Assembly: GCA_023415605.1 (NCBI GenBank)
Contig: JAEZKB010000278.1
Span: 1-5,203 of the forward strand
Direction of reading: 5' to 3'
DNA: 5,203 nt
Source of the DNA: Pseudomonadota bacterium
GTDB taxonomy: Bacteria > Pseudomonadota > Alphaproteobacteria > Rhizobiales > Devosiaceae
Below, in pieces: positions 1 to 5,112 of this stretch. The notes under the pieces are model-generated. The model saw only the letters and a program-made list of their open reading frames with translations, had not been told where the DNA came from and made no database searches. The position numbers and the translations under genes are program-made. How positions within the stretch are numbered: the stretch's first letter is position 1; every line of letters starts with the position of its first letter.

Positions 1-49
1 ATTATATGCAGATACTGACAAATCTCATTATGGGAGACATGCAAACACA

Positions 50-1861
50 ATGCGAAAATTCATTACAGGAACATATAGACCATCAAAAGGAATATATGGA
101 GAATTAGATTATGACAAAATTAATGAAATCAGATTACAAGAATATTCTGTAAAGTTTGATATAAATAAATTACCGGATGATGTTTTATTAGCAAAATATG
201 GAAATGATGACGACGATGATGATGACAAAGGAGGTAGCAAATTGCCTACAGAAAAAGAAATGCTAGATCAATGGAATGAGGCACTTGAATCTGATAAAGA
301 GGAATATACTCCATTGTTACATAAGAAAAAAGATGATGATGATGATAATGATAATGAAGATGAGATGATATATGGAACTCCTAAAGGAAGGAAATCATCT
401 GATGATTACAAATTAGAAATTGCAAAGCTTACAAATGAAAAAGATCAGCTCATCAATGATCTAGAAAAGAACAAAGCTGTAGCAGATTTAGAATATATTA
501 ATCAACAATTGAAAGATAAACTTGAAGATTTTGGTAAAGAAATTGAATACCTAAAACAAATAGAAAATTCTGCAGAGAAAGATTATAGAGATCTTAAAAC
601 TGAATATAATAAACAGGTAGAAGACATTCATAACATGAACTATTCAAATAAAGAACTGAAAAAGGTATTAGAAGAAAATCAAAGAAAATACGATGAAGAG
701 ATTAAAAGATTTACCCAGGCTTATGAAACTTCAAGAGCAGAGGCAGCACAGGAGATTGAACATATCAAAAAAGAATATGAAAATAAATTAAAACAAATGA
801 AGACTGAAAATTATGATTTAAAACAGAGATCAAATGAAAAAGATAATGAAATAAAAAATCTCTACCAAAGCATGGATGATGGAAATAGGATTGCAAATCA
901 AATACAAGGTGAATTAAATACCTACAAGAAAAAGTATCACGATCTTGAAGCACAAAGAAATAAAGATCTTCAGAGTTTAAATCAAAAGATGCAACAACAG
1001 GAAGGAAATTTTGAAGCAACAAGACAAGCAGAAATCAGTCAATTAAGTCAAGCTCTAGAAAGATTAGAAGCAGAAAAAAATACATATATTAATCAAATAA
1101 AAGAGAAAGAAATAGAACTTAATAATGTAAAGCAATATGCCAATGTTGAATATGATAAACTTAAAAATGAAAAAGAACAGGAGATACAAAATAAAAACCA
1201 GGTAATTCAAAAATATAATGAGTTAGAACAAAGACTTAAACAGAAGGAAGAAGAAGAAAATGAAAGTTCTGAATATGCAAAGAGATTAGAGAATTATTAT
1301 CAAAAGATAGCTTCAAATGCTATTTCAGAATATCAGAGAAAAAATAAGGAGCAAGAAGAGTTAATTAAACTGTTAACTTCACAAGTGCAAAATATATCAA
1401 AACCAGAAAGAATTGAAGAAGAAATACCTCAAATACCTCAAATGAGAGAAGGCATGCTTACAAGATCCCAAGGACCAGCAAATACAGGACAGGAAATGAT
1501 TCAGGAGATATTTGATCAGAATGGAAATTTACTATGGAAAGGTATGACGTTTGAATTAGCTGGTAAGCAGTATGATGCTCCTGAATTTGTATTAAATCTT
1601 ATTAAATATAATAAATCAAATGCTATTAAGAATTTTAAAAATGCATATGAACAAAGACAGCAAGTATTGGGTGATAATACAACTTATAATAATCAGAAAT
1701 ATGTAGACAAAGCAGTTGCAATACTTGAACAACAGTTTGATTATGATAAGCAGAAAGTAGCCTTAGTTATGAAATACATGATAGATAAGAATCCTAGTAA
1801 TATTGTAACAGAGTTTAATAAAAAATATATGAAAGACTATGCACAGTATATTAAAAAATAA
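50..1861 (+). CDS. Large acidic coiled-coil protein, possibly 5'-truncated by the window edge
   Basis: I do not recognise the family. From the ATG at 50 the product is 603 aa. Residues 1-50 form a compact non-repetitive segment. Two acidic tracts follow, a run of seven Asp at 53-59 and Asp/Asn/Glu at 95-105, encoded by GAT/GAC triplet runs. Residues about 120-450 are Glu/Lys/Gln/Asn-rich with no proline or cysteine and read as a long coiled coil. A Pro-containing hinge at 452-463 (PERIEEEIPQIPQ) leads to a C-terminal globular domain at about 480-603 containing 'IFDQNGNLLWKGMTFELAG'. There is no signal peptide or membrane segment. The frame is open upstream to base 2, so the true start may lie outside the window; the ATG at 50 is only the first in frame. 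The length and layout suggest a structural or scaffolding protein, but that is inference. The TAA stop lies 8 bp from the convergent integrase stop. Confidence 0.85.
   Translation: MRKFITGTYRPSKGIYGELDYDKINEIRLQEYSVKFDINKLPDDVLLAKYGNDDDDDDDKGGSKLPTEKEMLDQWNEALESDKEEYTPLLHKKKDDDDDNDNEDEMIYGTPKGRKSSDDYKLEIAKLTNEKDQLINDLEKNKAVADLEYINQQLKDKLEDFGKEIEYLKQIENSAEKDYRDLKTEYNKQVEDIHNMNYSNKELKKVLEENQRKYDEEIKRFTQAYETSRAEAAQEIEHIKKEYENKLKQMKTENYDLKQRSNEKDNEIKNLYQSMDDGNRIANQIQGELNTYKKKYHDLEAQRNKDLQSLNQKMQQQEGNFEATRQAEISQLSQALERLEAEKNTYINQIKEKEIELNNVKQYANVEYDKLKNEKEQEIQNKNQVIQKYNELEQRLKQKEEEENESSEYAKRLENYYQKIASNAISEYQRKNKEQEELIKLLTSQVQNISKPERIEEEIPQIPQMREGMLTRSQGPANTGQEMIQEIFDQNGNLLWKGMTFELAGKQYDAPEFVLNLIKYNKSNAIKNFKNAYEQRQQVLGDNTTYNNQKYVDKAVAILEQQFDYDKQKVALVMKYMIDKNPSNIVTEFNKKYMKDYAQYIKK
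205..227 (+). repeat. GAT/GAC triplet run encoding poly-Asp
   Basis: A run of GAY codons inside the coiled-coil gene encodes seven consecutive Asp (residues 53-59). A second, similar GAT/AAT run lies at about 331-363 (residues 95-105). Both lie in the acidic linker before the coiled coil. Such triplet runs can vary in length by replication slippage while staying in frame. Confidence 0.7.
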
Positions 1862-1869
1862 AGCATGTT

Positions 1870-2811
1870 CTATTTTGACGCAGTAGCTGCGCTCAATAAG
1901 ACAATATCCTTTGCAGGATAACTTCCGGTATCTAATTTAATATTATATCCTTCCATTCCAATAACTTTACCTCCTTTACCTAGTTTCATTTTACTTCCTT
2001 TATCAAATATATTTTTTCTGTTTAATATTCCTACTGTTTTACCTTCAATTTCTTCATAGAATTTATTTAAGATTTCATCATTATGTTTTCTTTTTTCTTC
2101 TGCATTTCTTTGCACATCCTCTAGTGTCATATCATTAGGAGTCTTTTTTATAACTCTATGTATTGTGTTATTATAACCTTCAACAATATCTTCTATAGCC
2201 TTTATGATGCTTTTTGTATCATTAAGCTTTTGAAATCTTTCAAGCTTATCCTTTAGAGTTCTTATAAATCTATCAACAATAGCAGTAGCATACGAAGTTT
2301 TATAGTCTGATTTATTTATATAAAAGAGTCTGATGTTTTTCTTTTCAAGCCATGAGTAAAAATCTTTAGAGTTAAACTCTGAACCAAGATCTGTAGATAT
2401 AACACTTGGATACTGCTCTTGCGGGATTTCTTTTATCCATTGATTAAATATTTCTATTATAGTCTTTTTCTTAAGATCAGGGACATGATACACATAGCCT
2501 TTACGTGTTTCTACATTTATAAGAGCTACGAATTTTACTTTTGCTTTGCTATGATGTTTCAGAAAGAATGTATCAGCCTGGTATGATGACATATCCCCTG
2601 TAACAGTTTTAAGAAATAAATGTTTCTGTTCTTTATAAGTCTTTGCTTTGTGATATTCATTAAGATTTTTTATAGTATTTTCAACTTGTCTTATGGTTAC
2701 TTTATGTCCTGCTTTTATGAGATTTTTAAATGTATTATTTATACTCAGTCCTGTTTTAGGGTCTTTGTAGAATGAGATAATTATATGCGGAGTTGCTGTG
2801 TCTGCTTGCAT
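1870..2811 (-). CDS. rve-family (retroviral-type) integrase, Polinton/virophage-like
   Basis: A 313-aa DNA integrase, expected to process the element's ends and join them to target DNA. Residues 10-60 (FYKDPKTGLS..., GHKVTIRQVE) match the helical N-terminal region of Polinton-type integrases, in which 'Y-DPKTG' is followed by a Lys-rich helical segment. No clear HHCC zinc finger is visible. The catalytic core spans about 72-225: first Asp in 'SYQAD' (D80), second in 'VISTDLGSEF' (D141), third acidic residue in 'ATAIVDRFIRTLKDKL' (D180), then 'YNNTIHRVIKKTPNDMT' (213-229), the usual end of the fold. Residues about 256-306 (FDKGSKMKLGKGGKV..., YNIKLDTG) look like the SH3-like C-terminal domain. 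The third catalytic position is Asp rather than Glu, 38 residues after D141. The ATG start at 2811 is the first in frame, and the full-length protein looks intact. Confidence 0.9.
   Translation of the reverse strand: MQADTATPHIIISFYKDPKTGLSINNTFKNLIKAGHKVTIRQVENTIKNLNEYHKAKTYKEQKHLFLKTVTGDMSSYQADTFFLKHHSKAKVKFVALINVETRKGYVYHVPDLKKKTIIEIFNQWIKEIPQEQYPSVISTDLGSEFNSKDFYSWLEKKNIRLFYINKSDYKTSYATAIVDRFIRTLKDKLERFQKLNDTKSIIKAIEDIVEGYNNTIHRVIKKTPNDMTLEDVQRNAEEKRKHNDEILNKFYEEIEGKTVGILNRKNIFDKGSKMKLGKGGKVIGMEGYNIKLDTGSYPAKDIVLLSAATASK
1875..1896. terminator. GC-rich hairpin shared by the ends of two convergent genes
   Basis: The arms TTGA-CGCAG and CTGCG-C-TCAA form nine base pairs with one bulged C around a 3-nt TAG loop. 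It stands out in this AT-rich DNA. It starts 14 nt after the coiled-coil stop and lies inside the last codons of the integrase (Ser-Ala-Ala-Thr-Ala-Ser-Lys), so it would be transcribed in both directions. In Mimivirus, transcript 3' ends are known to be set by hairpins. The same role here is inference from position and structure. Confidence 0.5.
1905..1920. terminator. Second small hairpin in the gene-end region
   Basis: TATCCT and AGGATA are a perfect 6-bp inverted repeat around the loop TTGC. It lies 8 nt beyond the larger hairpin, within the integrase C-terminal codons and about 45 nt after the coiled-coil stop. It may be a back-up end signal for the rightward transcript. It is short enough to be chance. 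Confidence 0.3.
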
Positions 2812-2933
2812 TTATTTATTTATTTCGTTTCTTTTTGATATATAAAAATTAATATTCTTTGGAGTATGTACAAGCATTGATAGTTATAGATCTCGTGGAT
2901 AGTAAAAAAAAAAATAATAGAACTATAAAGGGA

Positions 2934-2956
2934 AAGGTTTACCAAATCTGCACTTA
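2934..2956 (+). repeat. Imperfect direct repeat, copy 1
   Basis: AAGGTTTAC (2934-2942) is followed after 3 nt by ATCTGCACTTA (2946-2956). The same two blocks recur in the same order at 3041-3068, with 8 nt between them. Both copies lie in the divergent spacer. Confidence 0.5.
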
Positions 2957-2983
2957 AGATAAACATCATAACTTCCTATAAAT

Positions 2984-2997
2984 ATAACTTGAGTTAT
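2984..2997. repeat. 14-nt inverted repeat, possible operator
   Basis: ATAACT-TG-AGTTAT is a perfect 6-bp inverted repeat around a 2-nt centre, midway between the two divergent genes. A further ATAACTT lies just upstream at about 2969-2975. It could be a dimer binding site. No regulator gene is visible in the window, so this rests on position and symmetry only. Confidence 0.3.
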
Positions 2998-3040
2998 CAC
3001 TTTCGACAATAGAGTTACAATGATGAGATATTAAAAAAAG

Positions 3041-3068
3041 AAGGTTTACATAATGATATCTGCATTTA
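3041..3068 (+). repeat. Imperfect direct repeat, copy 2
   Basis: AAGGTTTAC (3041-3049) and ATCTGCATTTA (3058-3068) match the blocks of copy 1 at 9/9 and 10/11 positions. This copy abuts the T-run that precedes the small ORF at 3091, so it could be a promoter element that was duplicated upstream. Confidence 0.5.
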
Positions 3069-3090
3069 TTTTTTTATAATACATTAAAAC
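3069..3090 (+). promoter_or_regulatory. T-run element upstream of the small basic ORF
   Basis: A run of seven T is followed by ATAATACATTAAAAC, ending directly at the ATG at 3091. It closely resembles the element before the 126-aa gene on the other strand (T7, then AATACAGAAAAC). Both are also preceded by ATTTA. The similarity between two genes on opposite strands supports a shared promoter element. Confidence 0.4.
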
Positions 3091-3285
3091 ATGCAAAACG
3101 AAGCTTCAGATAAACCTAAGACCTCAGATATCAAAGTATTAATTCCTAAAAAGATCTTAATAAAAAAAGCAGGCACAGCATCTTCGCAAAAGACAAGAAA
3201 AGTCTTTGAATCATTAGATATACCTTTGGCTTTACTTCTTAAGAAGGATAATAAAAATAACAGCTCCTCCAATAATATAGATTAA
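3091..3285 (+). CDS. Small Lys-rich hypothetical protein overlapping the 95-aa gene antisense
   Basis: This 64-aa product has no recognised family. It is basic and hydrophilic, with a Lys-rich centre (IPKKILIKKAG, residues 18-28), a short hydrophobic patch 'IPLALLL' (44-50) and an Asn/Ser-rich tail. It has no signal peptide or membrane helix. In its favour are a true ATG start, a T-run element that matches the one before the 126-aa gene, a plausible composition, and a position filling an otherwise empty gap opposite the integrase. Against it, the last 54 bp run antisense through the membrane segment of the 95-aa gene. Its Asn/Ser tail is simply the complement of those codons, so the natural product could be unrelated to that tail. 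It may be spurious. Confidence 0.45.
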   Translation: MQNEASDKPKTSDIKVLIPKKILIKKAGTASSQKTRKVFESLDIPLALLLKKDNKNNSSSNNID

Positions 3286-3519
3286 AGTATCTTGATCAAA
3301 AGAATCTATCAAAGAAGTATTATTATTGCTGTTATTGCTGTTATTGCTATTATTCGTTTCTCCTCGATTTACTCCAGGACGAGGTCGAAAGATAATCGGA
3401 TTCGAGTTCTCAAGAGGAATTCCTGTAACTGGGGTAGGAGGAGCATTAGATCCTGAACCAATTCCGATTATGCTCTTTGTAATCTTTACAATTGGCATAT
3501 TATCTATGAAATTACCCAT
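3232..3519 (-). CDS. Small C-terminally anchored membrane protein (95 aa), N/S-rich stalk
   Basis: No family is recognised. I start it at the ATG at 3519; the frame extends 6 codons further, but only to a TTG. Residues 1-22 are amphipathic with 'KITKSIIGIG'. Residues 23-54 are Gly/Pro-rich (APPTPVTG, IIFRPRPGV). Residues 56-68 are an Asn/Ser stalk. Residues 78-93 form one hydrophobic helix within 'DTLIYIIGGAVIFIILLKK', ending in two lysines at the stop. There is no N-terminal signal, so this looks like a tail-anchored protein with its bulk in the cytosol, or a virion-membrane component; both are inference. It is the last of the minus-strand cluster, 24 bp after the 68-aa gene. Its layout and helix closely mirror that neighbour. 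Confidence 0.75.
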   Translation of the reverse strand: MGNFIDNMPIVKITKSIIGIGSGSNAPPTPVTGIPLENSNPIIFRPRPGVNRGETNNSNNSNNSNNNTSLIDSFDQDTLIYIIGGAVIFIILLKK

Positions 3520-3525
3520 GCTTTT

Positions 3526-3533
3526 AAAAAAAA
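3526..3533 (-). promoter_or_regulatory. T8 run upstream of the 95-aa gene
   Basis: On the minus strand eight T are followed by AAAAGC and the ATG at 3519. It lies in the short gap after the 68-aa gene and is one of five such runs just before start codons in this window. Homopolymers are common in DNA this AT-rich, so the support is modest. Confidence 0.3.
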
Positions 3534-3543
3534 GCAATTCGCT

Positions 3544-3750
3544 TTATTTAAATAACATAAGGAGTACAACAAGGCTTCCTCCAATAATTAGTAAAATATT
3601 TGTGTCTATATCTTTTATTGTATCAAACATAGAAGGGGAAGTATCAGTATTTGTATTAGTATTATTATTTGTATTATTTGATGTATCATTTGTAGTATTA
3701 TTTGTTCCTGTAGTAGGCAGTTGGGCTATAAGAGGTGGAAGAGTAGTCAT
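3544..3750 (-). CDS. Small C-terminally anchored membrane protein (68 aa), N/T-rich stalk
   Basis: No family is recognised. The ATG at 3750 lies 29 bp after the 126-aa gene stop. Residues 1-14 are Pro/Leu/Thr-rich (LPPLIAQLPTT). Residues 15-38 are almost entirely Asn and Thr with some Asp, a low-complexity and probably disordered stalk. Residues 41-50 (MFDTIKDIDT) lead into one hydrophobic helix, residues 51-67, within 'DTNILLIIGGSLVVLLMLFK'. The protein ends right after the helix, as in tail-anchored proteins. Its downstream neighbour has the same order of parts, the same Asp-x-Asp-Thr lead-in and the same Ile-Ile-Gly-Gly in the helix, so the two may be diverged duplicates or partners in one membrane. 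A virion or host-membrane role is inference. Confidence 0.75.
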   Translation of the reverse strand: MTTLPPLIAQLPTTGTNNTTNDTSNNTNNNTNTNTDTSPSMFDTIKDIDTNILLIIGGSLVVLLMLFK

Positions 3751-3763
3751 TTTAATAAAGATG

Positions 3764-3770
3764 AAAAAAA
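3764..3770 (-). promoter_or_regulatory. T7 run upstream of the 68-aa gene
   Basis: On the minus strand seven T are followed by CATCTTTATTAAA and the ATG at 3750. It fills most of the gap after the 126-aa gene. This is a candidate promoter element shared with neighbouring genes. Confidence 0.3.
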
Positions 3771-3779
3771 TTATTTGGC

Positions 3780-4160
3780 TTATTGCTGTTCATGAATATC
3801 ATTAATTATGCTTTGATATTCTTCAATATTTTTCTTCTCAGTTTTAATTAATTCCTCATATGCCATTAATTTTTTCTTCAACAGAGATAACTTATTCTTT
3901 CTGGAATCAAAAATCTTTAAACTGCTTAAGAATTCTTTTGTTAAACTTTTAAATACTTGGTCTTCTATTTCTTTAGGATCATTACAACTAAAAAGCAATT
4001 GATTTAGAACTTTTACTCTAAGAGGAGCTTCGATAAATTTAAGATATTGAGGTTTCATATAAGGATATCTTTCTATGTTAACATTTTCAATCATTGTATT
4101 GAGAATCTCATCTGTTAATGATATAAAACGTTCTCTTACTTCTGTAATATTTATACTCAT
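3780..4160 (-). CDS. Helical hypothetical protein with C-terminal coiled coil (126 aa)
   Basis: I recognise no family. The product starts at the ATG at 4160 and appears mostly alpha-helical. Residues 1-28 are a predicted helix (EVRERFISLTDEILNTMIEN). Residues 30-48 hold the Tyr/Pro-containing 'ERYPYMKPQYLKFIEAP'. Residues 49-82 form a further helical stretch with one Cys at 59. Residues about 85-126 are Lys/Glu/Leu-rich with a heptad-like pattern (LSLLKKKLMAYEELI) and look like a coiled coil. There is no membrane segment or signal peptide. It lies 29 bp upstream of the 68-aa membrane protein on the same strand and may be co-expressed with it. A role as a soluble partner of the anchored proteins is possible but unsupported beyond position. 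Confidence 0.75.
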   Translation of the reverse strand: MSINITEVRERFISLTDEILNTMIENVNIERYPYMKPQYLKFIEAPLRVKVLNQLLFSCNDPKEIEDQVFKSLTKEFLSSLKIFDSRKNKLSLLKKKLMAYEELIKTEKKNIEEYQSIINDIHEQQ

Positions 4161-4167
4161 TTATATT

Positions 4168-4198
4168 GTTTTCTGTATTAAAAAAATAAATAAAAAAA
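4168..4198 (-). promoter_or_regulatory. Double T7 element upstream of the 126-aa gene
   Basis: On the minus strand T7, ATTTA and a second T7 are followed by AATACAGAAAAC. The second half matches the element before the small ORF at 3091 (T7, ATAATACATTAAAAC). The start codon at 4160 follows 7 nt after the element. It also lies downstream of the 146-aa gene, so a T-rich end signal for that gene is an alternative reading. Confidence 0.4.
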
Positions 4199-4216
4199 GA
4201 GGCTTTATCTATATTT

Positions 4217-4266
4217 CCAAGATTGATTGCAAGCTCTTCCTTGTCATTCAAGATGATTTGCAGGAC
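4217..4266. repeat. Imperfect direct duplication at the truncated end of the zinc-ribbon gene
   Basis: CAAGATTGATTGCAAG (4218-4233) and CAAGATGATTTGCAGG (4248-4263) are similar blocks about 30 bp apart. They flank the TGA stop of the 146-aa gene. The second block encodes the last residues of the protein (Ala-Asn-His-Leu-Glu), and the first lies just after the stop. A small, diverged tandem duplication could explain why the repeat domain ends prematurely. Confidence 0.4.
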
Positions 4267-4684
4267 TTTGTAAAAACTCGTGTTTACATGTATTACAAAT
4301 TATAATAACATGCTTTCGGCAATTTTCATATTTAACTTTACTATAATCAAATGACTCTCCATGTTTCTTTCTTGCATCCTCAATAAATTCTTCTGTAGTC
4401 TTTGTGATTCTATTTTTTCCACATTTTTGACAACCTGATCCTCTAGTATGAATTTCTTTTTTCTGTTTGAACTCACCGTGTATCGGACAAATAATTGTAA
4501 CTTTATCTAACATACTTCTATAAGTTACTTTACTGTAGTCATATTTATTTCCGTGTTTTTCAAGAGCAGTCTGGAAAAAGAAATACATTGAAAAGTATTC
4601 AGATTTCCAGTTTGATGTAAATTGTTCATCATGTAATAGTTTAGGATTTTCGATAGCAGGTTTAATAATCTCAAACGGATTCAT
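4244..4684 (-). CDS. Zinc-ribbon repeat protein (HGxxYDYSKV type), C-terminally truncated
   Basis: This 146-aa product carries two copies of a repeat common in giant viruses and large phages. In that repeat 'KHGxxYDYSKVxY' is followed by an 'IICPxHGEF' knuckle and a distal 'GxGCxxC' pair that together bind zinc. Repeat 1 spans about residues 35-92: HGNKYDYSKVTY, CPIHGEF (C66, H69) and GSGCQKCG (C85, C88). Repeat 2 spans about 96-146: KHGESFDYSKVKY, CNTCKHEF (C130, C133), then 'HLE' and a TGA stop exactly where the distal Cys pair is expected. The second zinc site is therefore incomplete. The in-frame sequence after the stop gives QGRACNQSW and soon TAA, without a proper Cys-x-x-Cys. Such repeats are often linked to DNA binding or nuclease domains, but none is present here. 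The ATG at 4684 is the first in frame. Confidence 0.8.
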   Translation of the reverse strand: MNPFEIIKPAIENPKLLHDEQFTSNWKSEYFSMYFFFQTALEKHGNKYDYSKVTYRSMLDKVTIICPIHGEFKQKKEIHTRGSGCQKCGKNRITKTTEEFIEDARKKHGESFDYSKVKYENCRKHVIIICNTCKHEFLQSPANHLE

Positions 4685-4712
4685 ATTCTATATTTTCTAA
4701 TTTTATTATCAG

Positions 4713-4719
4713 AAAAAAA
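4713..4719 (-). promoter_or_regulatory. T7 run upstream of the zinc-ribbon gene
   Basis: On the minus strand CTCTTTTTTTCTGATAATA lies 28 nt or less before the ATG at 4684. It resembles the T7-then-TAATA pattern before the 126-aa and 64-aa genes. No gene is visible upstream on this strand for about 400 bp, so a promoter is expected here. Confidence 0.35.
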
Positions 4720-4807
4720 GAGACAGACAAGCAAAAATCCTGAGATTAATTCCTAGATCCTAGTTTTTTTTATTTCCTTGTTACTGAGAAATTTTAATGT
4801 AAGAAAT

Positions 4808-4827
4808 ATTTACCTTAATTTACCTTA
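4808..4827 (+). repeat. Perfect 10-bp tandem duplication
   Basis: ATTTACCTTA occurs twice head-to-tail with no mismatch. It lies in the gene-free region upstream of the zinc-ribbon gene. No function can be assigned. Confidence 0.6.
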
Positions 4828-4948
4828 TATTATACATTTAACTTAAAAATTTTTCAAATATTTTTTCATATTCTTGTTCAGCTCATCATGGCGAACATTT
4901 TGATATAAAAGAACTAAGATAAGAAAACCTTTATAAATATTTTAAAGC

Positions 4949-5112
4949 AAGGACTTCGAAAGCTTAGATTCTGATTTTTTTAAGGTAAGGATTTTAAAAG
5001 AAGCTTTTGAGGCTTAAATTTTTTAAGGACTTTAAAAGATTTATTACTTTAGCTTTTTGGGGGTGTTCTATAGGAATGAACTTTAAAAGGTTAAAAAATG
5101 AACTTTTGGGGG
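4949..5112 (+). repeat. Degenerate short-period repeat array
   Basis: Four related 14-mers, AAGGACTTCGAAAG (4949), AAGGATTTTAAAAG (4987), AAGGACTTTAAAAG (5025) and ATGAACTTTAAAAG (5076), are spaced 38, 38 and 51 bp apart. They are interleaved with a second motif: AGCTTTTGAGG (5002), AGCTTTTTGGGGG (5051) and GAACTTTTGGGGG (5100), spaced about 49 bp. Each motif is recognisable but diverged, as in a decaying tandem repeat or the end of a transposable element. The array differs in texture from the gene cluster to its left. Confidence 0.5.

Larger units (their letters stand above)
2812..3090. promoter_or_regulatory. Divergent intergenic region between the integrase and the small basic ORF
   Basis: This 279-bp spacer separates the integrase start (leftward) from the ATG at 3091 (rightward). 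I find no ORF of useful length in it. It is AT-rich, with AAATAAATAAATAA directly before the integrase ATG on the minus strand, a TATATAT element 25-35 nt upstream of that, an 11-A run near 2903-2913, an imperfect direct repeat and a 14-nt inverted repeat. Its position and repeat content suggest that it carries the promoters for both directions. Confidence 0.45.
4685..5082. other. AT-rich gene-free region
   Basis: No ORF of useful length is present on either strand; the ATG at about 4889 gives only six codons. The left third contains the presumed promoter of the zinc-ribbon gene and CCTAGATCCTAG (about 4752-4763) followed by a long T-run. The middle has a 10-bp tandem duplication. The right part, from about 4949, is a degenerate repeat array. 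The stretch may include the boundary of the element. Confidence 0.5.

Noticed and set aside
2..49. YADTD at the left edge as motif C of a family B DNA polymerase
   Set aside because: The residues after it do not follow the polymerase pattern: no Ser after the second Asp, and no thumb-like sequence. The same frame runs on into a coiled-coil protein. Five residues are too few for a call.
765..1022. 85-codon minus-strand frame
   Set aside because: It lies wholly inside the coiled-coil gene, and its Phe/Leu-rich sequence is the complement of Lys/Glu codons.
2880..2928. Long-range stem in the divergent spacer (ATAGTT with AACTAT)
   Set aside because: Six A/T-rich pairs across a 35-nt loop are easily found by chance in this composition.
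3084..3272. 62-codon minus-strand frame
   Set aside because: It has no ATG at its start, overlaps the 95-aa gene and is the complement of the Lys-rich ORF at 3091. It has hydrophobic residues but no coherent topology.
3326..3805. 159-codon plus-strand frame beginning with a Leu run
   Set aside because: It is the complement of the Asn/Ser/Thr stalks of the two small membrane proteins, which explains its poly-Leu and Val-rich sequence. The minus-strand frames have better starts, spacing and architecture.
4205..4246. TGA readthrough or recoding in the zinc-ribbon gene
   Set aside because: The frame after TGA runs only 12 more codons to TAA and does not restore a Cys-x-x-Cys pair, so recoding would not complete the domain. 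Other genes here end at TAA or TAG, so the code cannot be judged from this site.
4075..4305. 76-codon plus-strand frame
   Set aside because: It spans the intergenic gap and parts of two well-supported minus-strand genes, and its sequence shows nothing recognisable.
5051..5112. Ciliate-type telomere repeat (TTTTGGGG)
   Set aside because: Only two separated copies exist, with five G and different flanks. They are part of a longer degenerate repeat, not a tandem telomere array.
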